From Rhizobiaceae bacterium (GTDB taxonomy: Bacteria > Pseudomonadota > Alphaproteobacteria > Rhizobiales > Rhizobiaceae), in contig JAEPNK010000002.1 in NCBI GenBank assembly GCA_017643495.1, forward strand, positions 1,116,001 to 1,180,000: a stretch of 64,000 bases of DNA, read 5' to 3'. The position numbers were made by a program, and so were the translations under genes. Below the pieces are notes generated by a model, which had not been told where the DNA came from, made no database searches, and saw only the letters and a program-made list of their open reading frames with translations. Of this stretch, positions 15,903 through 25,143 are shown piece after piece. Position 1 is the stretch's first letter; each line of letters opens with the position of its first letter.

Positions 15903-18059
15903 TTACTTGCGCCCAAGGTGTGCGACGACATTCTCGATAATCCTCATGCCGGCCTCTCCGCCGAGCGACATGATCGATTCAGGGTGAAACTGGACAGCGG
16001 CAACCGGCTCTGTTTCATGTTCAATCCCCATCACGATACCGTCCGATGTAACCGCACTGACCAGAAATCCGTCCGGCAAATGTTCAGGATCGACATGCAG
16101 CGAATGATACCGCCCGATGGTGATCTCTTTTTCCAGGCCAGAGAAAACCACTCCGGGTGCAAGCACTTCCACCCGTGATGGCTTGCCGTGCATCGGCACA
16201 TCAAGCTGCAACAGCTTTCCGCCATGACTTTCCGCAATCGCCTGAAGCCCCAGACATACGCCAAATACCGGAAGGTCTCTGGCCCTTGCCTTGCGGATAG
16301 TCTCACTACAGGAAAAATCCGACGGACTGCCAGGCCCGGGCGACAGCACAACCAGATCCGGGGCATATTCATCCAGTACTGAATCCTCCAGTGGAGAACG
16401 CACCGTGAGGACCTCTGCGCCCGTTTGCCGGAAATAGTTGCCCAGCGTATGGACAAAGGAATCCTCATGATCAACGAGAAGGATCTTGCGACCTTGCCCA
16501 ACCTTGGCAGTCAGGCGGTTTGTGGCTGCATCATTGGGTTTCCCCGCTTCACGAATTGCCGCCAGCATGGCTGATGCCTTGAGTTCGGTTTCCCGTTCCT
16601 CTTCATCCGGATCGGAATCATAAAGCAGCGTAGCTCCGGCACGAACTTCGGCAATACCATCCTTGATGCGGACTGTGCGCAAAGTCAGCCCTGTATTCAT
16701 GTCACCATTGAAATGAACAATACCCACAGCCCCACCGTACCATGCACGAGTGGTTCGCTCGTGTTCTTCGATGTAACGCATAGCCCATAGTTTGGGCGCT
16801 CCTGTAACAGTCACCGCCCACGCATGGGACAGGAAACCGTCAAAGGCATCCATGTCTTCCCTCAACCTGCCCTCGATATGGTCAACCGTATGAATGAGTT
16901 TTGAATACATCTCGATCTGGCGGCGACCGATCACCTTGACGCTTCCCGGCTCACAGACGCGGGACTTGTCATTGCGGTCAACATCGGAACACATGGTAAG
17001 CTCGGACTCATCCTTTTTGGAATTGAGCAGCTTGATGATTTGCTCGCTATCCTCGATTGCATCACGACCACGCTTGATTGTTCCCGAGATCGGACAGGTT
17101 TCTATCCGCCTGCCCGAAACACGCACAAACATTTCAGGAGAAGCGCCAACCAGATATTCCTGGTTTCCAAGATTGATGAAAAACGAATAGGGAGAAGGAT
17201 TGGTGGTTTTCAGTTTGCGGGAAATCTGCGCAGGCTCGGTTGTGCACCGCTCATAGAAAACCTGCCCCGGCACTACTTCAAACAGGTCACCACATACAAA
17301 CTTCTCTTTGGCCTTGGTGACAAGTTTCGCATATTCACCTTTCTCGTGATCACCTGCGGGGGGAACCTTGTCAGTCATTTTGAACGGTTCTTCCACGCTC
17401 TCACGAGGAATGCCGTGTGTGGATTTTCCGGCTATCGTGAAATCATACTTGTCGTGCCATGCAATCGCCTGGTGATGATCAACCATTAGAATCTCGTCTG
17501 GCAGGAAAAGCACAAGGTCCCTTTGGTCCTCAGGCCGGGCTTTCCTGAATTCAAGATCGTCAAACTGGTACACCAGGTCATAACCAAAGGCGCCAAACAG
17601 ACCGAGGTTTGGATCTTCGCTGCTTCTGAACAGATCCACGATGGCACGAACCACAGAAAACACCGTGGGTGCACGCGAACGCATCTCTTCGGAAAGGACC
17701 TTTTCACCCTTTCGTACAGTCACGCTTATTGTGTCACCGGACAGGTTTGCCGCCTGAACGTGCTCATGCGCATCAAGCAGTTTACAAATCGGTTCCAGAA
17801 AGATCTGTCCGCGGGCATTGTAAGCCGTGATCTTGACGTCGCGGCCCCTCGCCTCAATGCCCAATGGCGGATTTACTATGGCGGTATCCCATCGCGTGTA
17901 TCGCCCCGGATATTCATAGTTTGAAGAAAGAACGGCACCACGTTGGCTGTTAACCCGGTCAAGTGTCTTGTCGATAGCGGTCGCATAATCGTCAGGAAAA
18001 CTTTCCCTCCGGATATGAACCCCTCCGCTTGTTTCAAATTCCAATGTTGCAGAAACCAT
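15903..18059 (-). CDS. trpE: Anthranilate synthase, fused TrpE-TrpG
   Basis: A 718-residue fusion of both subunits of anthranilate synthase, the first enzyme of tryptophan synthesis. Residues about 1-510 are the chorismate-using TrpE part (segments [46 protein letters not shown]). From about residue 520 ([19 protein letters not shown]) comes the glutamine amidotransferase with catalytic Cys in [11 protein letters not shown] and His-x-Glu in HPESIMS. The fused form is typical of rhizobia and relatives. I chose ATG 18059 because AGGAGGAGCCAG precedes it; an upstream ATG at 18092 does not. A trpL attenuator lies upstream. Confidence 0.95.
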   Translation of the reverse strand: MVSATLEFETSGGVHIRRESFPDDYATAIDKTLDRVNSQRGAVLSSNYEYPGRYTRWDTAIVNPPLGIEARGRDVKITAYNARGQIFLEPICKLLDAHEHVQAANLSGDTISVTVRKGEKVLSEEMRSRAPTVFSVVRAIVDLFRSSEDPNLGLFGAFGYDLVYQFDDLEFRKARPEDQRDLVLFLPDEILMVDHHQAIAWHDKYDFTIAGKSTHGIPRESVEEPFKMTDKVPPAGDHEKGEYAKLVTKAKEKFVCGDLFEVVPGQVFYERCTTEPAQISRKLKTTNPSPYSFFINLGNQEYLVGASPEMFVRVSGRRIETCPISGTIKRGRDAIEDSEQIIKLLNSKKDESELTMCSDVDRNDKSRVCEPGSVKVIGRRQIEMYSKLIHTVDHIEGRLREDMDAFDGFLSHAWAVTVTGAPKLWAMRYIEEHERTTRAWYGGAVGIVHFNGDMNTGLTLRTVRIKDGIAEVRAGATLLYDSDPDEEERETELKASAMLAAIREAGKPNDAATNRLTAKVGQGRKILLVDHEDSFVHTLGNYFRQTGAEVLTVRSPLEDSVLDEYAPDLVVLSPGPGSPSDFSCSETIRKARARDLPVFGVCLGLQAIAESHGGKLLQLDVPMHGKPSRVEVLAPGVVFSGLEKEITIGRYHSLHVDPEHLPDGFLVSAVTSDGIVMGIEHETEPVAAVQFHPESIMSLGGEAGMRIIENVVAHLGRK

Positions 18060-18103
18060 CTGGCTCCTCCTGCTTTTGCTGACATTTGCCAAGCGGCTCT
18101 GGA

Positions 18104-18136
18104 CAAAATAAAAGCCGCTCGGAAAATTCCGGCGGC
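18104..18136 (-). terminator. trp attenuator terminator
   Basis: On the minus strand GCCGC-CGGAA-TT-TTCCG-a-GCGGC (18136-18114) is a 10-bp stem with one bulged A, followed by TTTTATTTT (18112-18104). A competing pairing exists: GGCGGC just after the trpL stop can pair with GCCGCC at the start of this stem and so prevent it forming. This is the classic terminator/antiterminator switch. Confidence 0.85.
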
Positions 18137-18167
18137 CTCAATTTTTCGCACACTGATGCAAAGCCGC

Positions 18168-18212
18168 CTAAAGGCTGCTCCACCACCAGTTGTTGTTGCG
18201 CAAAATACTCAT
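18168..18212 (-). CDS. trpL: trp leader peptide with three consecutive Trp codons
   Basis: A 14-codon frame, MSILRNNNWWWSSL, with TGG TGG TGG at codons 9-11 and stop TAG at 18168. Stalling of the ribosome at these codons when tryptophanyl-tRNA is short would favour the antiterminator and expression of trpE(G) 108 bases on. The candidate promoter places the transcription start at the A of the ATG, so the mRNA is probably leaderless. In Sinorhizobium the released leader RNA and peptide are known to act in trans; the same may apply here. Confidence 0.9.
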   Translation of the reverse strand: MSILRNNNWWWSSL

Positions 18213-18218
18213 GTCATT

Positions 18219-18247
18219 TCTTTAGCTTTCCACCACGGCACGTGCAA
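18219..18247 (-). promoter_or_regulatory. trpL promoter
   Basis: TTGCAC (18247-18242) and TAAAGA (18224-18219) are separated by exactly 17 bp on the minus strand. Seven bases after the -10 box lies the A of the trpL ATG (18212), so transcription probably begins at the start codon. Confidence 0.65.
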
Positions 18248-18279
18248 GCATTTTTAGTTGGCATGCCTGGATGTCGGAA

Positions 18280-18308
18280 GGTCCGGTCCGGGCGGATTGG
18301 ACCGGACC
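18280..18308. repeat. GC-rich inverted repeat in the trpL upstream gap
   Basis: GGTCCGGTCC (18280-18289) and GGACCGGACC (18299-18308) form a perfect 10-bp stem around a nine-base loop. It lies in the 310-base gap between the DUF2333-like gene (ending 18523) and trpL (starting 18212), both on the minus strand. It could end transcription from the upstream operon, though no U-run follows. The rest of this gap (about 18310-18522) is partly AT-rich and shows no gene I can support. Confidence 0.5.
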
Positions 18309-18522
18309 CTCCCTTTAAGCACCTGCATCGGGGCAGGCACACTGCGCACCGGCTATAGCAGGGGTCGCCGGTCACCGTGTTGGTTTGGTTGAATATCAAC
18401 CATTAATACAACTATAGATAGAAAATATGAACAAACAACTACCAGCGGTTATTTTGATTTTCAAGCCACCAGCAGGCGTGTCACTCCGCAACCCGGCCGG
18501 CACAATACAGAAAATGGCCGGA

Positions 18523-19632
18523 TCAGCGATCTAGAATGTCGCGTATTTCGGTCAGGTTTGCCCGCAACCGCAGAAGGTAAAAACCCATGGTCGCGAGATG
18601 CGACGGCATGATGAATGCCGATTCACTGCCGTTTGAAATGATCAAGGGTTGTATGTCGAGCGCATTGCGCGCCTGGTTTGCCGCCTCGTCCCACGTCCGT
18701 GTCAGGTTGCGCTCTCGCACAACCTCGGAAAAGTCACTGCGTGCGCCCTCCAGAATTCCGTTGAGGGCATAGAGTTGACCATAGGCAAACCAGAAACGGT
18801 CATCAGCCCGGACATCGAACCATCCGGCATTGCTTGCAGCCATCCGGTCATTGAGAATATCGGATGTGGAGCCAATGGCATTGGTCATCTGGTCAAGAAA
18901 CCGCAGCAAGTTGTCTGCGCGTGGGTCAAAGGTTGCTTCGCAGGTTGAAAGCGCAGTGTTGAAATCCTGCAGGTTGGTCATTGCCCGCCTGTAGCGTGAA
19001 GGAGTTGGCGTAGTGGGGCCAAAAGGGCTCATGGAAAAATACCAGAGATCTTCCGTGTAGTGGATGTTCTGTCTTGCGTTCTGAAGGTTTTGGTCAATGC
19101 GTGACGTTCCCCTGAGCCGGCCAAGCCGGTCAACCGCTTCCTGTGTCGTGCGTCTCAATATCTCGTTGATACCAAGCTGGAATGCAGCCTTGTTGTCCAT
19201 GAAGGGTGTATTTTTCCAGGGAATGCCGAACAGCCCCGCTTTCGACAGGAGCTTGGACGGAATCCAGGCATTCTGGTTGACATTGAAATCAATCAGCTCT
19301 GCTGAAATCTCCACAATGGCGGAAGTTCCGCAAACCCCTTCCTGACCTTCAACCCTGGCCCCCGGCTCCGTAACCCGCTGTGTGAAGTCATGCCGGGCGA
19401 TATAGTCAGGATCAAAATTCCTGATCCAGGCTGCATTCCAGAAAAACAGCGCATAAGGAACAAGGATGCCCAGAAGGAGAATGGCAATCGCCCCGCGGAT
19501 CAGCCATCCGGAACGCCTGTACAGGTTTCTCAGCCATACAAACGGAGCGATGATTACCGCAAACAGCCAGGCTATGGCAGCACCAATCCTTGAAATTGCC
19601 GCCTTGAAAAACTGGATTACCGGATCAAACAT
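18523..19632 (-). CDS. DUF2333 family membrane protein
   Basis: A 369-residue protein of the DUF2333 type (COG5345), function unknown. It has two transmembrane segments near the N-terminus (about residues 15-34 and 46-68: AIAILLLGILVPYALFFWNAAW), then a mostly helical soluble domain of about 300 residues that is probably periplasmic, with conserved-looking YTEDLWYFSMSPFGPTTPTPS. GGGGGAAAGA precedes the ATG. It is the last gene of a five-gene operon, nine bases after the preceding gene. In that setting it may anchor the AAA+ machinery to the membrane; this is inference. Confidence 0.75.
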   Translation of the reverse strand: MFDPVIQFFKAAISRIGAAIAWLFAVIIAPFVWLRNLYRRSGWLIRGAIAILLLGILVPYALFFWNAAWIRNFDPDYIARHDFTQRVTEPGARVEGQEGVCGTSAIVEISAELIDFNVNQNAWIPSKLLSKAGLFGIPWKNTPFMDNKAAFQLGINEILRRTTQEAVDRLGRLRGTSRIDQNLQNARQNIHYTEDLWYFSMSPFGPTTPTPSRYRRAMTNLQDFNTALSTCEATFDPRADNLLRFLDQMTNAIGSTSDILNDRMAASNAGWFDVRADDRFWFAYGQLYALNGILEGARSDFSEVVRERNLTRTWDEAANQARNALDIQPLIISNGSESAFIMPSHLATMGFYLLRLRANLTEIRDILDR

Positions 19633-19641
19633 TCTTTCCCC

Positions 19642-20901
19642 CTAAAGGTACAGTTCATCATACACCCTGGCCTTGTTCATCAGATAGGTACTGTTGAGTG
19701 CCTCGGCTACAAATTCTGCATAATTCTCGTTCCATGCCGTCCGTTCACGAACAAACAGGGGACGGTGAAACTCATAACGGGTGATAAAATCATATGGCAG
19801 ATACTCGCTGATCAGGCGATTGACCAATGCCATGTCGGGATGCCCTGGCTGGGCACGGCACAGGGCGAAGCGGTCTGGCAAATCTATGTCTTCCATGTAA
19901 ACCGGCTTGCCGTCTCCGGTCTGCTTTTCAACCCACTCGATCAGGGGCAGTGTATTGTCATTGCTTACAAGCCGGCGGTTGTCCCTCGCCCAACGCCTTA
20001 CCCATGTTTTGTTTATGAGGGATGGCGGCATCTCGTCACCTTCCTGCGCAGCAAGCCAGGCAGCGGCCATGTGCTTGCGCAGTTCCAGCAGGCGTGAACT
20101 CTCAAGCCAGTCAGCCGATGGTTGCTGCAGCCTGCCGCTTGCTTCTAGAAAGTCGAAGACCCTTTCCCCATCGCCAATGTCCAGATAGGCGACTTCCCAG
20201 GGTCGGGACTTGCGAAAGCCGGGTGCCTCGGGGTCACAGATAACCGTAATCTGCCGCTCGTCATTGAACAGGTAGGTTCCACCAAAATGGGACGTCCAGA
20301 AATTCTCGTTCCTGAAAACAACAGCTTCGGGAACCAGCGCATTGTCGCGTATGTCTCCGGTCTGGCCAGCGAGCATGACCATCCGGTTCAGCATCGCATC
20401 ATTTCTCCATGCATCCGGTTCCTGCAACAGGCGGTCAATCAATCGCTTCAATTCATTGGTTTTTCCGGTCAGGTCCTCATGGGTGCCGATCTTGAACGTT
20501 ACCTGTTCTATCGAAAGCAGGTCGTCGATATCATCAATCACGAAAACATTGTCTTCAATTTCGCCGAAAACCACATCCTTGATTGTCAGCGCATAGAGAA
20601 CCCTGCGGTTTTTCTCGAAAAAACCTGACATCAGGTCGCCGGTATTGGAAAAGGAGGAATGCACGACCGGAAGATCAGCCTGCTGTGGCGAAACCAGAAT
20701 GAAGCGTCGATCATCCCCCGGAGGATCGAGATAATCCGCATTCCCCAACGCCTCTGCGACTTCCGGAGAAAACCCCGTCATGTCCACATGAAAGGATTCA
20801 AGCGGAGGTGGCTTGAGATCAAATGCGGTCATCGCCCTGCCGTAACGCTCAACGAGGTGCGGTTCGTCAACCAGCAGCAGCTTTTCATGCGTTTCGGGCA
20901 T
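19642..20901 (-). CDS. Uncharacterised protein of the AAA+ operon (possibly DUF6638)
   Basis: A 419-residue soluble protein with no transmembrane segment, signal or catalytic motif that I recognise. It is acidic; notable stretches are VFVIDDIDDLLSIEQVTFKIG in the middle and a C-terminal part rich in aromatics and charges (YLPYDFITRYEFHRPLFVRERTAWNENYAEFVAEAL). From memory it resembles proteins labelled DUF6638 that occur beside the same AAA+ gene in Rhizobiales, but I could not check this. GGAGTGAATAGGA precedes the ATG. It starts two bases after the AAA+ gene, so the two are probably made in step and may interact. Confidence 0.65.
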   Translation of the reverse strand: MPETHEKLLLVDEPHLVERYGRAMTAFDLKPPPLESFHVDMTGFSPEVAEALGNADYLDPPGDDRRFILVSPQQADLPVVHSSFSNTGDLMSGFFEKNRRVLYALTIKDVVFGEIEDNVFVIDDIDDLLSIEQVTFKIGTHEDLTGKTNELKRLIDRLLQEPDAWRNDAMLNRMVMLAGQTGDIRDNALVPEAVVFRNENFWTSHFGGTYLFNDERQITVICDPEAPGFRKSRPWEVAYLDIGDGERVFDFLEASGRLQQPSADWLESSRLLELRKHMAAAWLAAQEGDEMPPSLINKTWVRRWARDNRRLVSNDNTLPLIEWVEKQTGDGKPVYMEDIDLPDRFALCRAQPGHPDMALVNRLISEYLPYDFITRYEFHRPLFVRERTAWNENYAEFVAEALNSTYLMNKARVYDELYL

Positions 20902-20903
20902 TC

Positions 20904-22811
20904 CTATTCACTCCACCGCCCGTCTGATTTCATTGTAGCAATTTCCTTTACGGCCTTCTCGCGCTGGCGCTCACGGCGAATAATATCCTCAACAGCCGCA
21001 CTGTCGGATTTGTCGGTGTAGCGGAATTCGGAGTCCGCATACCGGTTGATCTCCTGCATGACCATTTCAAGTGTGAAGGGTCCTCGCAGTTCCTCGATCA
21101 TGGCTTTCTTTTCATCATACGACTTGTGCATGAAATCTTCCGGCCGCTCGAACCATTCATCGGGCAGTTCAACATCCATGGCACGCATCTTGATTGCATC
21201 CGTGATGTTCTTGATTGCCCGGCCTGTAAAACGCGGTTCAGCCAGCTTGATCATGTGAAGATAGGTCCCGACATCAGCCATCGTCTTAAGCTTGTTGTCT
21301 TTGGCAAACCGCTCATGCACGCGAAGCAGCCCCTCTTCCTGGGGCTTGTTGTGCTTGTCATAGGCTGTTGATACGGCCGCCTTGATCTCCTGTGCGGAAA
21401 ACAGGTCATGATCGCCCAGGGGGATATCGTGGTTCTTGCCCGCAAGCAGGGCAAAAATGTCAATATAGTCATCCCGTGTCTGTGGACCATCGACAAGCCA
21501 TCGCGCACCTGCCCGTTGGCGCAGGGCGTCATCCACGTTTTCTGGATAATTTGAAAACATTCCAAATGAGCAGTTCCCGCGTACCACGGTCGTTGCACCG
21601 GCAAAACTTTCCATCAGAACCGCGGTAACTTCCTGCTGGCCCGCTGATGCGCGGTCGTCAGATCGTTTGGCTGCCACCTGGTCGATATCATCCACCGTAC
21701 CGAAACCAATCGTTTTGGGATTCAGCACATTGTTTATGAATTGCTTGCAGTTTTGTCCGGATTTACCCTGGTAGGATGAAATCTGGTCAACACCGAAATT
21801 CTCATAGGTAAAACCGTAACCTGCAGTCTGGCAGTAATCATTGATCAACCCGGCAATCATCTGGATGAGAATGGTTTTGCCCGTGCCCGGAGAACCGTCA
21901 CCGATAAAGGTGAAAAGGAAACCGCCAAGTTCGACAAACGGATTTAGCTGACGGTCAAAATCATAGGCCATCAACATCTTGGCAAGTTTCATGGACTGGT
22001 ATTTGGCAATGTGGTTGCCGATAATCTCGTCCGGTTTCTTGAAGGTCATGACCAGTGGCTTGGTTTTTGCCCCCGGCGTCACGTCAAAGCCGTTCAGTTC
22101 AAAATCATCCGCTTCAAGCCGCAGATGGGTGGTTTCAAACGGGCCGAGTTGTGAAAAACGCCCCTTTCTTTGCAACAGGCCTTCCAGCGCAACATCGGCA
22201 CAAGCCCTGATTCGTGATTGCAGAACCGTATCGTCCGGCGAGCCCGATGCCGCTGCATCCAGCGCACCAACAAGTGCCTTGAGTGCATCCTGTGGCGTGT
22301 CAAAATTGAAACCCGGTTCCTCAACGTCATTGGCAGGTTCGCCCGCAGCCTCTACCTTCTGATGGAGATAGGCAGACGCTGCGAAGGCGGAAACAAACGC
22401 CGAGGATTCCAGCAAGGCGCGATATCGTGTGGCATCCTCGCCCTCCAGCGTCGATGCAGCATTTTTCGTACGCAGGCTGTCGAGCCCCGTCTGCTTGGCA
22501 AATTCATCGGAGACGGCAAGCGCAACCGCAATTGCCCTGCGGGTCTTGAAAAGAATTGCATGCTGTACGGGAGAAAGCATGCCGTCATCCGGCGAAATTG
22601 CAGAAAGCGTATTGGCAAGTTCGACTTCACGGCTTGATTTTGCACCCGCTGTCGACACAGTGGAGACAAAACGCCGCCGTGTTCCGGCCAGTTCTGTCCG
22701 CGACTTGCCGTCACTTGCTTCCAGAAGCACCAGCTTGGTGACCATCGACTGGGCAGTGGGCAGATGGCGCGCAATGTCCTTTTCATCAATTGTGGTAAGT
22801 CCGGTATCCAT
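20904..22811 (-). CDS. AAA+ ATPase of an uncharacterised operon
   Basis: A 635-residue protein. About 260 residues of helical N-terminal region precede one AAA+ module: Walker A GDGSPGTGKT (304-313), Walker B-like TIGFGTVDDID (367-377), in which the usual acidic pair is DD rather than DE, a sensor-1 segment GMFSNYPENVDDALRQRAGAR with Asn421 and candidate arginine fingers R431/R433, then a helical lid. The sensor region resembles that of classical AAA remodelling ATPases. The ATG at 22811 overlaps the stop of the preceding gene (TGATG); GTG 22814 is an alternative. It probably remodels or assembles the other operon products. Confidence 0.82.
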   Translation of the reverse strand: MDTGLTTIDEKDIARHLPTAQSMVTKLVLLEASDGKSRTELAGTRRRFVSTVSTAGAKSSREVELANTLSAISPDDGMLSPVQHAILFKTRRAIAVALAVSDEFAKQTGLDSLRTKNAASTLEGEDATRYRALLESSAFVSAFAASAYLHQKVEAAGEPANDVEEPGFNFDTPQDALKALVGALDAAASGSPDDTVLQSRIRACADVALEGLLQRKGRFSQLGPFETTHLRLEADDFELNGFDVTPGAKTKPLVMTFKKPDEIIGNHIAKYQSMKLAKMLMAYDFDRQLNPFVELGGFLFTFIGDGSPGTGKTILIQMIAGLINDYCQTAGYGFTYENFGVDQISSYQGKSGQNCKQFINNVLNPKTIGFGTVDDIDQVAAKRSDDRASAGQQEVTAVLMESFAGATTVVRGNCSFGMFSNYPENVDDALRQRAGARWLVDGPQTRDDYIDIFALLAGKNHDIPLGDHDLFSAQEIKAAVSTAYDKHNKPQEEGLLRVHERFAKDNKLKTMADVGTYLHMIKLAEPRFTGRAIKNITDAIKMRAMDVELPDEWFERPEDFMHKSYDEKKAMIEELRGPFTLEMVMQEINRYADSEFRYTDKSDSAAVEDIIRRERQREKAVKEIATMKSDGRWSE

Positions 22812-23947
22812 CACATATTCCTCAAAACATGACCGCCGGAAATGACATGGCGCTCGTATCCGTCAAAAATTGCTTCCGCCTGCCCCGATGCATAGATTGC
22901 CTGATAAGCTTCATGGGGCACAAGCGCATTGCGCTGAAATGAACTCGCCCCCATTCTGGCACAGTCGAGATCATCCGTGTTGATGTAGAATTCCTCACGG
23001 GCAGGCTCTCCACCCCACAACCCCCATTTGGCAGGTTTCTCGTTGACAGAGAACAGTTCCTGCATGGTCCAGGTCATCAGCCAGGCATTCTCCGGCCTTC
23101 TCACCCTTGCAAGTATCTCGTCCACTTTCTGCCCGTGCTGGGTGTATGCAGCATGATAAAAGGGGCCAAGAACAAAACGCCGTAACTGTTTCGGATGCAG
23201 GTGTTCAAAATCCTGGTCAAGATTACTGCCGATCGTCGACAGGGTAAGGGAATAAGCCGAGTTCTTTTCGCAGAACTCGTCAAACTGCAAGGCAAGTGCC
23301 GGATTGAGCAATCCACCGACAGGCAGTTCTATATTCACCGTCTTGTTGAGTTTTCCCTGTGGGGTCACGAGAAGTCGGGTGATATCAGGAGATGAATCCT
23401 CAATCGTCGCCATGTAGATCATCGGCAGGTTGGCAGACCCGTCATAGCATCCCCAATGAACAACATAGTAAGGGCGTTGTGTCTTGGGGTTGACCGATAC
23501 ACGAATGGTTCTCGGCAGGACGAGGGGAGAAAAATGCTCTCCCGCATGAAGCGTTTCAAGATAACGGCGCTCGGCAATTTTCTCCTGCAGTTTTTTGGGA
23601 AAGGCCTTCCGGCTTAGAATGAAATCAACCATCTGCTGACGCAGTTCGGCTTCGGCCTCGATTTCATCCAGCCGCCGGTCGGCATCCTGGATGTCGTTCT
23701 GCAGGTCAAGCACATTCTGGTAGGCAGGAAACCCGCTTTCCGTCTGGGATACGCGGAATTTCGAAGCATAAGTCACCTTGTTGCGCCAGCTGTTGAGCGA
23801 TGCCTTCAGCTTTTTCAGATACCCCGTGGCAACTGCTGCAATCAGGTCATGCCGATAGGCCGGGCTCTCGTCTTCACGCAAAAACGTATCGAGCCCGTCC
23901 AGTGCAGCATCCAGCGAAGCAAAATAATCCTCAACCCGCGCCGTCAA
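22811..23947 (-). CDS. Uncharacterised protein of the AAA+ operon
   Basis: A 378-residue soluble protein without a domain I recognise. The N-terminal 140 residues are helical with a coiled-coil-like part (LDLQNDIQDADRRLDEIEAEAELRQQMVDF); the remainder has beta-rich stretches (RTIRVSVNPKTQRPYYVVHWGCYDGSANLPMIYMATIEDS) and an Arg/aromatic-rich end. The start is TTG 23947, with AAGGGGCTGGCG ahead; there is no nearby in-frame ATG. The stop overlaps the AAA+ start codon, indicating translational coupling and probably a shared complex. Confidence 0.68.
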   Translation of the reverse strand: MTARVEDYFASLDAALDGLDTFLREDESPAYRHDLIAAVATGYLKKLKASLNSWRNKVTYASKFRVSQTESGFPAYQNVLDLQNDIQDADRRLDEIEAEAELRQQMVDFILSRKAFPKKLQEKIAERRYLETLHAGEHFSPLVLPRTIRVSVNPKTQRPYYVVHWGCYDGSANLPMIYMATIEDSSPDITRLLVTPQGKLNKTVNIELPVGGLLNPALALQFDEFCEKNSAYSLTLSTIGSNLDQDFEHLHPKQLRRFVLGPFYHAAYTQHGQKVDEILARVRRPENAWLMTWTMQELFSVNEKPAKWGLWGGEPAREEFYINTDDLDCARMGASSFQRNALVPHEAYQAIYASGQAEAIFDGYERHVISGGHVLRNM

Positions 23948-23994
23948 CGCCAGCCCCTTCCCTGAAGCGGTTCAAAATGGAAAAGCAAAACGGA

Positions 23995-25077
23995 TCAGCC
24001 GACATAGGCCCCTGAATCATGCTTTTTCATCACGGTTTCAAACCGGCGGGCAAACGCTTCATCCGCGAGTTTCTTGCGACGCTGGATGTCCTCGGTGGAA
24101 ACCATGTTTTTCTCATGCATTTCCAGCAGGTCGCCAATATGGGATTGCGCTGCAGCACCGATGCCGGCCATCGTTTCTTCTGCTGCCGTATCCACCTGGT
24201 TTCCGAGTGTGTTGATCTTGTGGGCCACATCCTGCTGCGCAGCCGTTTTCAGGGAATCCTCAAGTGACTTGTAAAGAACAACCCGCTGTTCGGTATCAAT
24301 CGTCAGTTTGTTGATGAGGGTCTGTTGTGCGGCAAGCTGGTTGTTGAGCGAGTCCACAAACGTTTGGAACATGGATGTATAGCGCTCAAGCGTTTGGCTT
24401 TCTGCAAGCAGTTCCTGCTCCTTTGCCTGCTGCTGGTTATACTCGGTGGCTAGTTCCGAACGCCTGCCTTCCAGTTCTGTGCGCTTCTTGGAATCGGTCG
24501 TTGCCGAAATCTGGTTCTCCAGATCAAGCAACATCGGATTGAGTTCCTCAATCCGCTCCTGAACCGTTTCAAGTTGTTCCACGGTCGACTTGCGGCGTTC
24601 AATGACCTGACGAAGGCTTGCCTCCGAACTCGCATAGCGGCTGTCGAGAACTTCTTTCTGGGACTGTAGTATACCCACAATCCGGTCAGACTTGGCCAGC
24701 AATTCCTGCAGGTTCCCGGCCAGCGACATGTTGCGAACCCTGTCGGTGCGCATGCGTTGCATTTTCTGCTTCGAAAACAGGCCGACAAACTTTTCCCAGC
24801 CGGTATAGCTCTTCATGCTCTCGAACTCGGTGCCGAAAACATTGGTGGCATCCTCAAGACCGATGATCAGGTCGGCAATGTTCGACTCCATCACCTTTTG
24901 CTGCGCAAGAATGTCATTGATTCTGGCATTCTCGATATCGAAATCGCTCTGGCCTATGGTTTCAGACTTGGCAAACTCCTCAAGAACAATGCCACTCTGC
25001 TTGAGCTTGTCATTCATTTTCTCGACGGTTTGACGGGTCTTCTCAATTTCGGCGTCAAACTTCTGCATGCTGGCCAT
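23995..25077 (-). CDS. Long coiled-coil protein heading the AAA+ operon
   Basis: A 360-residue soluble protein that is almost entirely helical. Coiled-coil-like heptads run through about residues 5-85 and 140-290 (rich in E, Q, L, K: EQLETVQERIEELNPMLLDLENQI). It has no signal peptide. The order of helices and the LINKLTIDTEQRVVLYKSLEDSLKTAAQ segment are vaguely like toxic-anion-resistance TelA proteins, but I cannot confirm that. CAGGAGGGAACCAG precedes the ATG. It is the first gene of the five-gene operon and 66 bases downstream of the nitrile hydratase genes on the same strand, so read-through is possible. Confidence 0.72.
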   Translation of the reverse strand: MASMQKFDAEIEKTRQTVEKMNDKLKQSGIVLEEFAKSETIGQSDFDIENARINDILAQQKVMESNIADLIIGLEDATNVFGTEFESMKSYTGWEKFVGLFSKQKMQRMRTDRVRNMSLAGNLQELLAKSDRIVGILQSQKEVLDSRYASSEASLRQVIERRKSTVEQLETVQERIEELNPMLLDLENQISATTDSKKRTELEGRRSELATEYNQQQAKEQELLAESQTLERYTSMFQTFVDSLNNQLAAQQTLINKLTIDTEQRVVLYKSLEDSLKTAAQQDVAHKINTLGNQVDTAAEETMAGIGAAAQSHIGDLLEMHEKNMVSTEDIQRRKKLADEAFARRFETVMKKHDSGAYVG

Positions 25078-25143
25078 TGGCTGGTTCCCTCCTGTAAATC
25101 TGCTACCGACATATAGGGAGCTGAGATGACAAATGTAAGTTTT

